Below are positions 1-9,023 of a stretch of DNA of 64,000 bases, one piece after another. The notes under the pieces were generated by a model that was given only the letters and a program-made list of their open reading frames with translations, was not told the DNA's origin and searched no databases. The DNA comes from Tritrichomonas musculus (taxonomy: Eukaryota; Parabasalia; Tritrichomonadida; Tritrichomonadidae), in NCBI GenBank assembly GCA_039105265.1, contig JAPFFF010000054.1, forward strand, positions 372,001-436,000, in the 5' to 3' direction. Each line of letters begins with the position of its first letter. Position 1 is the first letter of the stretch. Both the position numbers and the translations under genes were made by a program.

Positions 1-414
1 ATTATTGTATGAAATATTATCTGACATTTCTTTTAGATTATCATATATTTTGATCGTATCATTGATTGGTTTTTTTAATAAAGAAACTAAATCTCTAACT
101 TCTGTTGAATTTGGCGTAAAAGCGACATTGTCCATTGCTAATAATTTGGTAAACGAGGTGGATGTTATGAAAAGAGGTAACGGTTTTTTATTTGGCTCCG
201 TTTGAATTGATGAAAAGAGTGAAGCTGCCATAAAAATCATAAGGGCAGATGAAAAATATGCAAATTTATAAGAATGCGTTCGCCATTTTATTTTAATCAT
301 TGCTGAAATATAATTTTTAAGCGATTTAAAATAAAAAGGTCTTTTAGTTTCGGTTGTATTTTGATTTTCATTTAAATTTATTTCTGCATCTTCATCGAGT
401 AGTATTTCATCCAT
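1..414 (-). CDS. ABCA-like transporter, N-terminal part (runs off left edge)
   Basis: An open frame starts with ATG at 414 on the minus strand and stays open to base 1, about 138 codons, so only the N-terminus is in the window. It has an acidic N-terminal tail of about 25 residues, a basic stretch (KIKWRTHSYK), one clear hydrophobic segment at about residues 51-66 (AYFSSALMIFMAASLF), then an apparently extracytoplasmic segment with VAFTPNSTEVRDLV. A short cytosolic tail, first membrane helix and a large loop beginning with an 'A-x-TPN-T' phrase are typical of ABCA-subfamily full transporters, which move lipids. No nucleotide-binding domain is visible, so the family call is inference. Only 33 bp separate its ATG from that of the divergent cyclophilin gene. 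Confidence 0.5.
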   Translation of the reverse strand, partial: MDEILLDEDAEINLNENQNTTETKRPFYFKSLKNYISAMIKIKWRTHSYKFAYFSSALMIFMAASLFSSIQTEPNKKPLPLFITSTSFTKLLAMDNVAFTPNSTEVRDLVSLLKKPINDTIKIYDNLKEMSDNISYNN

Positions 415-447
415 GAATTAAAAGACCTGATTTAATTACACATAAAA
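415..447. promoter_or_regulatory. very short divergent intergenic region
   Basis: Only 33 bp lie between the start codons of the minus-strand transporter and the plus-strand cyclophilin. If cyclophilin starts at its second Met (484) the gap is 69 bp. Both core promoters must fit here or overlap the opposite gene. No clear initiator consensus is visible beyond TTACACATAAAA just before the cyclophilin ATG. Confidence 0.45.
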
Positions 448-1062
448 ATGGTTATAATTTTTTTTTCACATTCAAATTTACAAATGCTTTCTTTATTCCT
501 ATATATCTTGCCATTTTCAATTTCGACAGATGACCCAAAAATCACTAATACAGTTTATATGGACATAAGTATCGGAGGAAAGTCAGCAGGCCGTATTGAA
601 ATAGGATTATTCGGAGATACTGTTCCAATTACAGCACAAAACTTTTTACATCTTTGCCTTTGCGATTCAGGAGTTGGAAAAAGGACTGGCGCCCAACTTT
701 GCTATAAAGGAACTCCATTTCATCGAATTATTCCACAATTTATGAATCAGGGAGGCGATTTTTCAAACAAAAATGGAAGTGGCGGAGAATCAATTTATGG
801 AGGAAGTTTTAATGATGAGAATTTCAAAGTAAAACATTCAGGTCCTGGATATGTATCAATGGCAAACGCCGGACCAAACACAAATGGAAGCCAATTTTTC
901 ATAACTACTGTTCAAACCTCATGGCTTGATGGCCACCATGTTGTTTTTGGCAAAGTTACAAAAGGAATGGAAGTTGTAAAAGCAATTGAAGCAGTTGGAA
1001 CACAAAGTGGCAAACCAAAAGAAAAAGTAATTATTGAAGATTGCGGAGAAGTTACAAATTAA
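448..1062 (+). CDS. secretory-pathway cyclophilin (peptidyl-prolyl isomerase)
   Basis: A 204-aa cyclophilin-type peptidyl-prolyl cis-trans isomerase. A hydrophobic N-terminus (residues 13-26, [14 protein letters not shown]) looks like a signal peptide, which suggests ER or secreted targeting like cyclophilin B. Catalytic features are intact: FHRIIPQFM with the active Arg, QGGDF, the [15 protein letters not shown] core and the [12 protein letters not shown] segment with the cyclosporin-contact Trp. The domain fills residues ~33-203, the usual length for a single-domain family member. The start could be Met1 (448) or Met13 (484); both leave a signal sequence. The stop is followed directly by A, giving TAAA. 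Family certain; compartment inferred. Confidence 0.95.
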   Translation: MVIIFFSHSNLQMLSLFLYILPFSISTDDPKITNTVYMDISIGGKSAGRIEIGLFGDTVPITAQNFLHLCLCDSGVGKRTGAQLCYKGTPFHRIIPQFMNQGGDFSNKNGSGGESIYGGSFNDENFKVKHSGPGYVSMANAGPNTNGSQFFITTVQTSWLDGHHVVFGKVTKGMEVVKAIEAVGTQSGKPKEKVIIEDCGEVTN

Positions 1063-1472
1063 ATATTTATACAATCATTTTTTTTTTTTTTTTAATATTT
1101 TTTAATTTTTTACTTATTTTAATCGTTTTAATCTACACTATTTTTAGTTTCTTTTTGAAATAAGATAAGAGGGAGGCTCCGCAAAAATATTGGTCGCTCC
1201 CTATCGGGCCAGGCCAATATTCACAGAAAAAAGTGGGAGCTTTTTTGAAAAGATAAAAATAATATTATAAAATATCATAATATATGCATAAAATCAGATT
1301 CTTATTAATTTATAATAATTGTAATTATATATTATTATGATCAAGGCCTAAAGGAATTCAAGAAAACGCAATTTTTAGATATGAAATAAAGTATTGAAAA
1401 AGATTAAAAAAATTCACTGCTAATTCAAAAATTGTGAATTCGTTGAGCATGATTTAAAAACTTCATGTTTAA
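1063..1472. other. intergenic, AT-rich, contains a foldback
   Basis: A poly-T run lies just after the cyclophilin gene. The only structured part is a foldback at about 1170-1245, annotated separately. I see nothing else in it. Confidence 0.5.
1170..1245. repeat. GC-rich foldback, possible MITE remnant
   Basis: Nested inverted repeats: an outer pair GCTCC (1176-1180) with GGAGC (1236-1240), and an inner perfect pair AATATTGG (1186-1193) with CCAATATT (1214-1221). The left arm AGAGGGAGGCTCCGC resembles the terminal sequence AGAGGTGAGGCTGCG of the TIR element at 37720-38624, so this may be a foldback relative. No convincing target duplication could be fixed. A structured RNA is the alternative. 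Confidence 0.4.
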
Positions 1473-3827
1473 ATGAAAAAAAGTGTGGATTTATGTTCTC
1501 TCTCGATTAATAATTTTCATCCACACTATTCAGATATAAAAACAGATAACATGGAATATACAAATCAGATAACTCCTTTACAATATTTTAAAGATTATAT
1601 ATCTTTGGTTTCAAATCCTCATCCTATTTTAGAAGAGGTTACAATTTCAGATTTAGAAAAAATTGCTGATCAAGCATCAATATTACTGCATAAATTTCAT
1701 AATTTAGAATCGAAATTACTCTTAAAAGGTTTACCACATCTATTTTCATATATCGATTTTTCTAAGGACGATACACAAAAATTAGTACAAATATTACAAC
1801 AACTTCACTCAGATTATCCAGATAAATCATTTATTCAGTATTCACTAACAACTCTATTAATTTTGCGTGATAAGATTACATCAGAATATAAATTTTTATT
1901 TTACCATTTATTGTTCATACCGAAATTTTTATTAAATCATACACTTTCCGTATTTCAAAATGAAAAATCCAGGCTAATTGAAAAATGCTTTATTTTATCA
2001 ACTTTTATTCCTTCTTTTGAATACGATGTTCCAAATTTAGCATGCCCAAGTGATGATTACATACTTCCAGATCCGTTACATATGATAAACCATTTATCAG
2101 AATTTACAGATGAACAAATTGGCTATGCATGTCATGTAATGCAATTATGCCATCATTACTTAATCTCAATCATTCATACAAAGGAAGCAAAAATCGATGA
2201 TTTTATTCCTTTGTTGTATTTAATTGGAGGGAGCTCTTTTTCACGTAGTTGCTTCTCATTAGCTATTTATATTACCTCTCAAATTCCCCCAGAAAACTGT
2301 TACATTATTCAATTCGTTCAAAAAGTTCAAGAATTTGGTTGCATTACTTTCATTGAGGAACTTTTCTTATTTAATACATCAGAGTCATTTTCACATATAA
2401 TTCCTTTTTCAAGCAATATTTTTTATCAATTTTTTGTAGAAAATTTTGAAAGATTAACAACAGAAATGAAAACGGTTATTACTTCCCTTTCACTTGATTT
2501 GATAGAAAGTGCAAAACATTTAAATGAGCTTTCAATTAGTACAGGAAACCGTGCTTACTTATATTGGCTTTATATATTTTTAACAAGATTAACTTCGAAG
2601 CAAGAAAATGATGAAATTAGAATAGAAATTGTGAAAAATTATTGGACAACCATTCAATCACACATTCAAAAAGTTTATTTATTAATTGAATCAGCAGAAA
2701 AATTCAATGATCCCTCAATCGATTTCTTACTAAATTCAACTTTATATTCTATCTTTAAATATTGCTTATTAATCGTTAAAAGAGGACCAATCAGTGACTC
2801 GCTTGTTAGCCAAATTTATGATTTAATATCGAAATCGCTCCATTTTATCATATCGACTCCTGTTATTATTGATAAAGTAACATCACTCGCATGCGAACTT
2901 TTGAAAACATACCATTGCATACAAGAATTGATTTACAAACAGCCTTTATTTTTTAAGAGATGCCTTTCGACTTTTTCTGATACAGATTTGGTTCAATCTC
3001 CGATTATCGCACTTGCTATGTCAAACATTCATGTTCCCATTTCGTTCATATCAAAACTAGCAGATTTATTGATTTTATCTGAAGAGCCGACTTGTTTTTA
3101 TTGCCTTTCTTCATTAATTAATAATTGTGCAAAATTGAATGAACTCTCAATTTTTCTCATTCAATTTTTCCACAATTTAGTATATGTAAGAGCTCAAAAA
3201 GAACTTCAATTACAGAAAAAAATTTTGATGCGATATTTTTTACTTGTTTGTTCACTGATGATGAGTAATGATAAATTTACAGAAGCTTTTGTACAATGTG
3301 CTCATTTTGATGCATTTAATCATCTCTTTAAAATAATAATAAATGAAGCTCTTATTTCTATCGATTCAAAGGAACTACAAGAATCTATTATTTTCTTTTT
3401 ATGGGCTTTATTCCGTCCTTTTGCTATCTCTAATAATGATGATGATGATGGAGTTGGCGAAGAAAGTACATTTTCTCATTTTGAACCATACAAAATTGAA
3501 TCTTTTTTGAAGTATGTACAATATTATTCCGCTAATTGTGCAACATTTCTTCTTGAGGCGATAATTGATTTTCTCACAATTTTTAATTTTAAACATACAT
3601 CTGCTACAAGTTATTATAGTAATATAAACCGTTCCCTCGCAGTAAATTCACATTGGTTTATAGAAATCGTAAACAATTTGCAACGTATAAAATTAGATGA
3701 GTTGCAAAGATCAAAAATAAAAGAATCATTTTCTCTCCCCTGGAAACAAAGTTGCATATACTCTCACTTACTTAAATATTCATACTGGGGAGCTGAATTT
3801 CAAAAGATTACCAAAAATAAAAGTTGA
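1473..3827 (+). CDS. large helical protein of unknown function
   Basis: A 784-aa protein that I do not recognise. It is a nearly continuous run of amphipathic and Leu/Ile/Phe-rich helices, as in HEAT/ARM-type solenoids, with no catalytic motif, signal peptide or clear membrane span. One acidic interruption (NNDDDDDGVGEE) lies near residues 651-662. Met1 is preceded by a short AT-rich leader; a second Met at residue 27 is an alternative start. The stop is TGA. The tandem Cys/His-containing helices around residues 225-240 show no spaced zinc motif. Downstream is a ~1 kb intergenic region carrying an oppositely oriented snoRNA. Confidence 0.75.
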   Translation: MKKSVDLCSLSINNFHPHYSDIKTDNMEYTNQITPLQYFKDYISLVSNPHPILEEVTISDLEKIADQASILLHKFHNLESKLLLKGLPHLFSYIDFSKDDTQKLVQILQQLHSDYPDKSFIQYSLTTLLILRDKITSEYKFLFYHLLFIPKFLLNHTLSVFQNEKSRLIEKCFILSTFIPSFEYDVPNLACPSDDYILPDPLHMINHLSEFTDEQIGYACHVMQLCHHYLISIIHTKEAKIDDFIPLLYLIGGSSFSRSCFSLAIYITSQIPPENCYIIQFVQKVQEFGCITFIEELFLFNTSESFSHIIPFSSNIFYQFFVENFERLTTEMKTVITSLSLDLIESAKHLNELSISTGNRAYLYWLYIFLTRLTSKQENDEIRIEIVKNYWTTIQSHIQKVYLLIESAEKFNDPSIDFLLNSTLYSIFKYCLLIVKRGPISDSLVSQIYDLISKSLHFIISTPVIIDKVTSLACELLKTYHCIQELIYKQPLFFKRCLSTFSDTDLVQSPIIALAMSNIHVPISFISKLADLLILSEEPTCFYCLSSLINNCAKLNELSIFLIQFFHNLVYVRAQKELQLQKKILMRYFLLVCSLMMSNDKFTEAFVQCAHFDAFNHLFKIIINEALISIDSKELQESIIFFLWALFRPFAISNNDDDDGVGEESTFSHFEPYKIESFLKYVQYYSANCATFLLEAIIDFLTIFNFKHTSATSYYSNINRSLAVNSHWFIEIVNNLQRIKLDELQRSKIKESFSLPWKQSCIYSHLLKYSYWGAEFQKITKNKS

Positions 3828-3987
3828 TCAAAAATATATTAATATTAGTCATAAAAATAATAAATGTTTATTTAATTTAAATAATTTGTATTTCCTGTTG
3901 AAAATAAATGTAAGATGATGCTAAAAAGGAAGAATATTTTTTTGGGGGCTTCTAAAAAATTACCTATGTGTTAGTAAATGTCGGAAT

Positions 3988-4058
3988 ATTTTATCTCAGA
4001 TGCCGAATGCCTCTACATAGCTTCAGACCGCCCGTCGGCAGTGGTCATCATTGAAATA
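3988..4058 (-). ncRNA. box C/D snoRNA, U43/snR70-like guide to 18S rRNA
   Basis: A GC-rich island in AT-rich DNA. On the minus strand, box C ATGATGA (4051-4045) is followed after 18 nt by D' CTGA (4026-4023), a degenerate C' ATGTAGA, and 12 nt later box D CTGA (3999-3996); weak A/T-rich ends may form the terminal stem. The 11 nt touching D' (plus strand 4027-4037, ACCGCCCGTCG) equal the universally conserved 3'-end sequence of small-subunit rRNA. Counting five bases from D' targets the C in ACCGC, equivalent to E. coli C1402, the site guided by snR70 in yeast (C1639) and U43 in human (C1703). The box D guide target is unknown to me. Box architecture is seen; expression is inferred. Confidence 0.85.
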
Positions 4059-4063
4059 AAAAA

Positions 4064-4786
4064 CATACTTTGTCAGCTTTCAAGAAGATTTGATTTATCA
4101 AATGGCTATGTAAAAAAGTGCTTTTAAATAAATTGACCATTCAAATAATTAAAAAAGCAATTACTTCAGTAAATAATGATCAAATATCATATTTAACAAA
4201 TAAATTTATAGCATTTTCTCATAAACTTAATATTACATTAATTTTTTAAAAAAATTACCAATATTAATTATTCAATGATATTTTAACTTTGCAAATAAAT
4301 TTCTTATTTCCATACATTTAAACATCAATTATTTAATGCACTATTTGAAATGAATTAATATCATTGCTAACCTATAAAATGCTGTAACAAAAAAATATTT
4401 TTTTTGATTGATTCCCAGAATCCAAAAAAATTGAAAGATTTTTAACTGAAAAATCTTAACTTTTTTAACCAATAAATGTTCAGCCATCTAAGGATTTTTT
4501 TCAATTATTAATTGAAATAGAATAATTCATTCAATTCACATAATTTATTCAAATAAAGTCAGTATTTGAACTAGTAAGGTGAAATTTTGGTTTAAACAAT
4601 CATTTTGTTTTTATAAAATAATTTTGTTTTATGTTATGCAAATAGAATAATAACATGAAGACATCAAATAAAATATTATTTTTTCTATTCAAATTCAAAA
4701 AGTAGTTCTTTTTGAGACCTAAATACGGTTTAGGTATAAAATTTCGAGGTAAAGTTCTCAAAAGCTCTTCTCATATCATACATTAA
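4064..4786. other. intergenic, AT-rich
   Basis: About 0.7 kb between the snoRNA and the C2-domain gene. A perfect 9-bp hairpin AAGATTTTT/AAAAATCTT lies near 4433-4456. Just before the ATG at 4787 the sequence TCATATCATACATTA resembles a trichomonad initiator (TCA-type Inr). Nothing else supported. Confidence 0.4.
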
Positions 4787-6223
4787 ATGGCTTCAATTGT
4801 CCATATAAAAATTTGCGAAGCGCATAAATTACTCAAAGTATGCGACTCATTCGTTAAAGTATACTTAGATTCAAACAAAAAAAGCGTAAAAAAGACAAAA
4901 CCATTCAAAAATACAGCCGATCCAGCTTGGAACGATGAATTCGAATTTAATGTTCAAGATCCAAATGATAAAGTCGTTTTTCATGTTTACGAAGAAGGAA
5001 ACAAAGCTCATGAAGAATTAGCAAAAAAAGTTTCTGTTCCTCTTACTGACTTCAAAGTTGGCGATCCACCAAAATCTATTACGCTTAACCTTGTTCTTAA
5101 AAAGAAAGATGCTGGAACTTTGAACACTGAAATCTGCTTAATAGATCCAAAAACTCGAAGTGCTCCAGCAGCAGTAGAAGAAAAAGAGAGAAAACCAATT
5201 CAACTCAATGTCAAACTTGTTAAAGCAACACAACTTCACAAAATGGATAAAATCGGGAAAAGTGATCCATATTGCATATTTCAACTCAAAGGATATCCTC
5301 AAGATCAATTATCAAGATGGAAATCAGAAACAAAGAAGAATACTCTTGATCCTGTTTGGGATGAATCGCATGATTTTATGTGCAAAGATTGGAACACTGA
5401 TGTACTTGTTTTCCAAATGTGGGACAAAGATGTAATAAAAGATGACCAAATGGTTGATGATATTGAATTTCGCATTAATCAATTTCCTCTCAATAAAAGA
5501 GTGACTTGGTCAGAAGATGTTAAACACAAGAATAAACCTGGTGGACATCTTGATTTAGAATTTGAGGTTATTGATTTATTAGATCAACCTAAAGTTCAGA
5601 ATCGCGATTTTGTTCTTGACGAAGTCACAAATCCAGAAGGTTATTCATTTTCACTTGGTACATATTCTTCTTCATATGCAACATCCTTCAGTAGTATAAC
5701 CTGTTCGCATCAGCTTTCTGACCTTCATTCGTCAGAAAAAAACGATCATAAGCATCATACTCTTGTCCAAAAAACTTCTTCTCCAAAACCAACTAGATTA
5801 TCCGAATCTATTAGCGGTGTTCTAATTGGATGCAAGAATCTTATTAAAATTGGAGCAGTAGAATCTAATACTTATGCTGTTATTCATATTCTTTCAAAGG
5901 CTCTTTATCAGAAAAAGGGAAAGCCTGCACAGAAGTCAGATATTGTTAATAATTCATCAGATCCTGTTTATAATCTTGTTTTTGACTACCAAAAAGTTAG
6001 TAAAGGAGACTCACTTCAGGTAGAAGTATATCAGACTAATACACCTAAAGGCGAAGTTTTAATAGGAGAATCTGTAATTCCACTCAAAAATATTAATGAA
6101 AATCAAACTTGTGATCAAGAAATCAAATTAGAAAAACCACGCAAATTCCCAGATGAACTTGGCAATTTTGATAATTTTGGAACAGTTCAATTATCACTCA
6201 CACATAATGTCCAATACCAGTAA
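4787..6223 (+). CDS. triple C2-domain protein
   Basis: A 478-aa protein with three C2-like domains and no membrane anchor. C2-A spans residues ~3-105 (SIVHIKICEAHKL through NTADPAWNDEFEF). C2-B, ~138-245, is the most complete, with KIGKSDPYC, TLDPVWDE and WDKDVIKDDQM supplying the Asp residues that normally bind calcium. C2-C, ~342-470, begins ISGVLIGCKNL and keeps SSDPVYN but has few acidic loop residues, so it probably does not bind calcium. Serine-rich and Lys/Pro linkers separate B and C. Such soluble tandem-C2 proteins bind phospholipid membranes in response to calcium; the specific role is not evident. The stop forms TAAA. Confidence 0.88.
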   Translation: MASIVHIKICEAHKLLKVCDSFVKVYLDSNKKSVKKTKPFKNTADPAWNDEFEFNVQDPNDKVVFHVYEEGNKAHEELAKKVSVPLTDFKVGDPPKSITLNLVLKKKDAGTLNTEICLIDPKTRSAPAAVEEKERKPIQLNVKLVKATQLHKMDKIGKSDPYCIFQLKGYPQDQLSRWKSETKKNTLDPVWDESHDFMCKDWNTDVLVFQMWDKDVIKDDQMVDDIEFRINQFPLNKRVTWSEDVKHKNKPGGHLDLEFEVIDLLDQPKVQNRDFVLDEVTNPEGYSFSLGTYSSSYATSFSSITCSHQLSDLHSSEKNDHKHHTLVQKTSSPKPTRLSESISGVLIGCKNLIKIGAVESNTYAVIHILSKALYQKKGKPAQKSDIVNNSSDPVYNLVFDYQKVSKGDSLQVEVYQTNTPKGEVLIGESVIPLKNINENQTCDQEIKLEKPRKFPDELGNFDNFGTVQLSLTHNVQYQ

Positions 6224-6534
6224 ATTTCACATAATTTTTGCTAAAATAAATTTATCGCCATTAAAATTTCCATTAAAAACAACTCCTCTTTTTTTTTTTT
6301 TTAAATCTTTTTCTCTTTGTTAATAAACATTAATAAATTAAATGATTCTATTATCAATAATACTTTTTAATATAATAACAATTTATAAAATATAAATGCC
6401 AATGAATTTTATTTTGAAGAATGAGGAAAAATTCATTTGAGTTTTTAAATACAAGGGTAGTTCTAAAAAATATAAATTTGAAACTTCAATACCAAATAAA
6501 TAGAATGGTATAAAATTTTGAAATTAAATGAATA
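6224..6534. other. convergent intergenic region
   Basis: AT-rich spacer of 311 bp between the convergent C2 and C9orf72-like genes, with a poly-T run near 6290. Nothing else seen. Confidence 0.4.
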
Positions 6535-7941
6535 TTATTTTGGCACTTTTGGATGCCATAAATCTAACAATTGAGATATCGAAGCGACAAGTTTCAAATC
6601 TTCTTCATGCGATAAGTTTGATGGGCCAAGTACATTTAATGGAAGACCAGGCGATGATTTTTCGGCAAATATCGACCATGTCCAAGGCTTTAAAATCTGT
6701 GCTTGAGTTTGAGGAATTGATTGAGCGAGAATTGAATATGATGCCGCTGACCAAACAATATCTTTCATTTGAATATCGCATATAATTATTTGTTTACTTG
6801 TTGGAGCTTGCTGAACAAGTTGAACGGTTTTACAAGCCCAAGGCGCTGGAGTTTTGATTGAAATTTGATTGACATGTGATATAAAATCACTTGATGCATT
6901 TGAATTCAAAATAACATCTGCTATAGGAATAATTTGTTCGATTGTTTGATCAGAAAGTCGTGCCCAAGTTGTTGGACGATCAACCATTGCCATCATTTTA
7001 TTTCTTGCCGTTTTTTGATGATAAACAAATTGCAAAAATAATCCTGGAATTGGACATTCATGTATTTCGAGTGATGACATTTCGCGTTGACTTTGAAGGA
7101 GAAATCTGTCTAAAAACATTGCAATACAATGAGCCATTTTTATGTTTTGGCATTCAATTACTGTCGTCATTTGCGTCTGAATATGAGATGTCAGAAGAAT
7201 TGCAAGAAATGAAAAATCGATTTCCGAAAAATCGCATACAGTATCATTTTCTAAAGCTAAATTGTAATTAATCTTTTTCATTTTTTCATTTGGGATAATA
7301 ATATTATTTCTGACTATGACTTTCTGATCTGATGAAGATGTAGAATTATTTGAATCATGCTGATAAACACTTTTATTGGCTATATTTGAATGATTGCTGC
7401 CTTGATTTGATTGTTTTGTATAGTCACTAATACTAGATTTATTCATTGATAGAGTAATTTTGGTAATGTTAAGTAAAAAATCTTTTAGATATGGCGTAAA
7501 CTGCGAATATGGCGAAGATTCAATGATGTAATTTCGCAAAACCCCAGATAAATTTAACATTTTCGAAGTTAAATAATTATTGAAATGCAAATTGTTCTTA
7601 ATATCTGATACTTTCATAATGATTCCTAGCGAAAAGTGAGTATTTTTTGAATTAATGTTAACAATAAAGATAGAACTAATCATGTATATTCCAAAAGGTG
7701 GCAATTCGAGCTTTGATATTTTTATGTCTTGATAATATTTCTCTTCTTGGCGATGTACATTACAAAGATTCATTTTAAATATTTCATCAAAAGTGATTTT
7801 AGAAAAGTAAGATTCATCATTTTTTAAAAGATCCCATCGATAAGTAACTTTGATACCAGCAACAATATCAAAGCAAGCAACTCCTACTTTAATAAAAGGC
7901 GAATTTGGAAAAAGCAAAGATAGATCCTCTGAGTTGTTCAT
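6535..7941 (-). CDS. C9orf72-like DENN-family protein
   Basis: A 468-aa protein, close to the 481 aa of human C9orf72. The N-terminal longin/uDENN part (residues ~16-165) has GVACFDIVAGIKVTYRWD, comparable to the 'WDN-x-LGP-V-x-W' opening, and a strand pattern ending FGIYMISSIFIV. The cDENN-like part from about residue 235 has ILLTSHIQTQMTTVIE, comparable to 'ISSHLQTCGCSVVVG', followed by IPGLFLQ and RPTTWARLSDQTIEQI, comparable to 'YPTTHIDVDVNTVKQM'. A Ser/Asn-rich linker (~170-215) separates the halves. C9orf72 works with SMCR8 as an Arf/Rab GAP complex on lysosomes and influences mTORC1. The match is by motif order from memory, not by search. Confidence 0.7.
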   Translation of the reverse strand: MNNSEDLSLLFPNSPFIKVGVACFDIVAGIKVTYRWDLLKNDESYFSKITFDEIFKMNLCNVHRQEEKYYQDIKISKLELPPFGIYMISSIFIVNINSKNTHFSLGIIMKVSDIKNNLHFNNYLTSKMLNLSGVLRNYIIESSPYSQFTPYLKDFLLNITKITLSMNKSSISDYTKQSNQGSNHSNIANKSVYQHDSNNSTSSSDQKVIVRNNIIIPNEKMKKINYNLALENDTVCDFSEIDFSFLAILLTSHIQTQMTTVIECQNIKMAHCIAMFLDRFLLQSQREMSSLEIHECPIPGLFLQFVYHQKTARNKMMAMVDRPTTWARLSDQTIEQIIPIADVILNSNASSDFISHVNQISIKTPAPWACKTVQLVQQAPTSKQIIICDIQMKDIVWSAASYSILAQSIPQTQAQILKPWTWSIFAEKSSPGLPLNVLGPSNLSHEEDLKLVASISQLLDLWHPKVPK

Positions 7942-8220
7942 TGATTTTCATCAAAATGAAAAATTTTAAAGGTGAAACGACAAAGGTCAATCAAAGATTT
8001 CAATAAATTTTCCATTAGATTCATTAACGAATATGAACTTTTATCATTTAAACCAACATCAAAAATAAATAATGCTAAATTTCAAACATGATTTCTTATT
8101 TTGCTGATATGGTAACATATTAATTATGATTTTAAGACAGATTATAATTTTTAAATCATAAGGATTGAGAGAAATCAACTTTTAAATCCGATTCTTTTTT
8201 TTTTTTTTTTTTTTTTGCTT

Positions 8221-8853
8221 TTAGAGATTATCCCATTCAATAGAATTCCCTTCTTTAATGATTATCCAATTTGCAACATCTTGCCACCCACCTAGAACAC
8301 CACTTTCAAAATAACTTTTATTTTCCGCATGATTACAACAGTAAACCAAGTCACCAAAATCTAAAATCTCATCTTTTGATCTTAAATTTGATACTTTAAG
8401 AAAAGCTTCAGTTGTCCTATTTCTTACAAATGCTTTTGAACAAAGTGGCACCATGCATGGCTGGGTAGGAAGTCCAATATCTTCAATAAACCCAAGACAA
8501 TACAGCAATGCATACAAAGATTCCCATTTCCAACAAAACTTACCAATTTCTTCTTGAGTTGGCGATTTAAGATCAATAAATTCTTTTTCTTTTTCTGTAA
8601 AATATTGACTTGCATCGTATCTTTTAATGAACTTTTCAGCAAATTCCAAGGATTCATCACGCGTACAATTTCCTTGTAGGAGGCTATCTGCATATGTTGC
8701 AATGCAATATAATGCAATTGCTCGATGAGCAATATCTTCAAGTTGTCTAATTTCTGATTTTTCTTGTAAATATGGAATTTCAAGATTTGATGGAATATTA
8801 ATGTTCAAATCTTCTAGTTTTTCTAAAGTTTTATTTCTTCGATTTGCGTCCAT
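8221..8853 (-). CDS. DUF4272-type protein
   Basis: A 210-aa soluble protein matching the DUF4272 pattern, a family common in bacteria with unknown function. Seen are the basic N-terminus, EIRQLEDIAHRAIALYCIA (residues ~34-52), the WKWESLYALLYCLGFI centre (~108-123) with its conserved Trp-Glu-Leu core, and LRSKDEILDFGDLVYCCNHA (~153-172), followed by a terminal GNSIEWDNL where the family ends with Trp-Asp. No signal peptide or membrane span. It lies between the C9orf72-like and TOR genes on the same strand. A bacterial source by transfer is plausible but not shown. The stop forms TAAA. Confidence 0.75.
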   Translation of the reverse strand: MDANRRNKTLEKLEDLNINIPSNLEIPYLQEKSEIRQLEDIAHRAIALYCIATYADSLLQGNCTRDESLEFAEKFIKRYDASQYFTEKEKEFIDLKSPTQEEIGKFCWKWESLYALLYCLGFIEDIGLPTQPCMVPLCSKAFVRNRTTEAFLKVSNLRSKDEILDFGDLVYCCNHAENKSYFESGVLGGWQDVANWIIIKEGNSIEWDNL

Positions 8854-9023
8854 TTTTTAAAAAATATTTAAATTTAACGGTATTTTAACGTTTTTAAATA
8901 AACATAGTTAATAATTTTTTTTTGCAGAAATGTTAACCAATCAAGAGTATAAAAGTAAAAAATAAAAAAGAATGAATAAAGTTATAAATTTCGCAATTTT
9001 TTTAAACATTAGAATAAAATATA

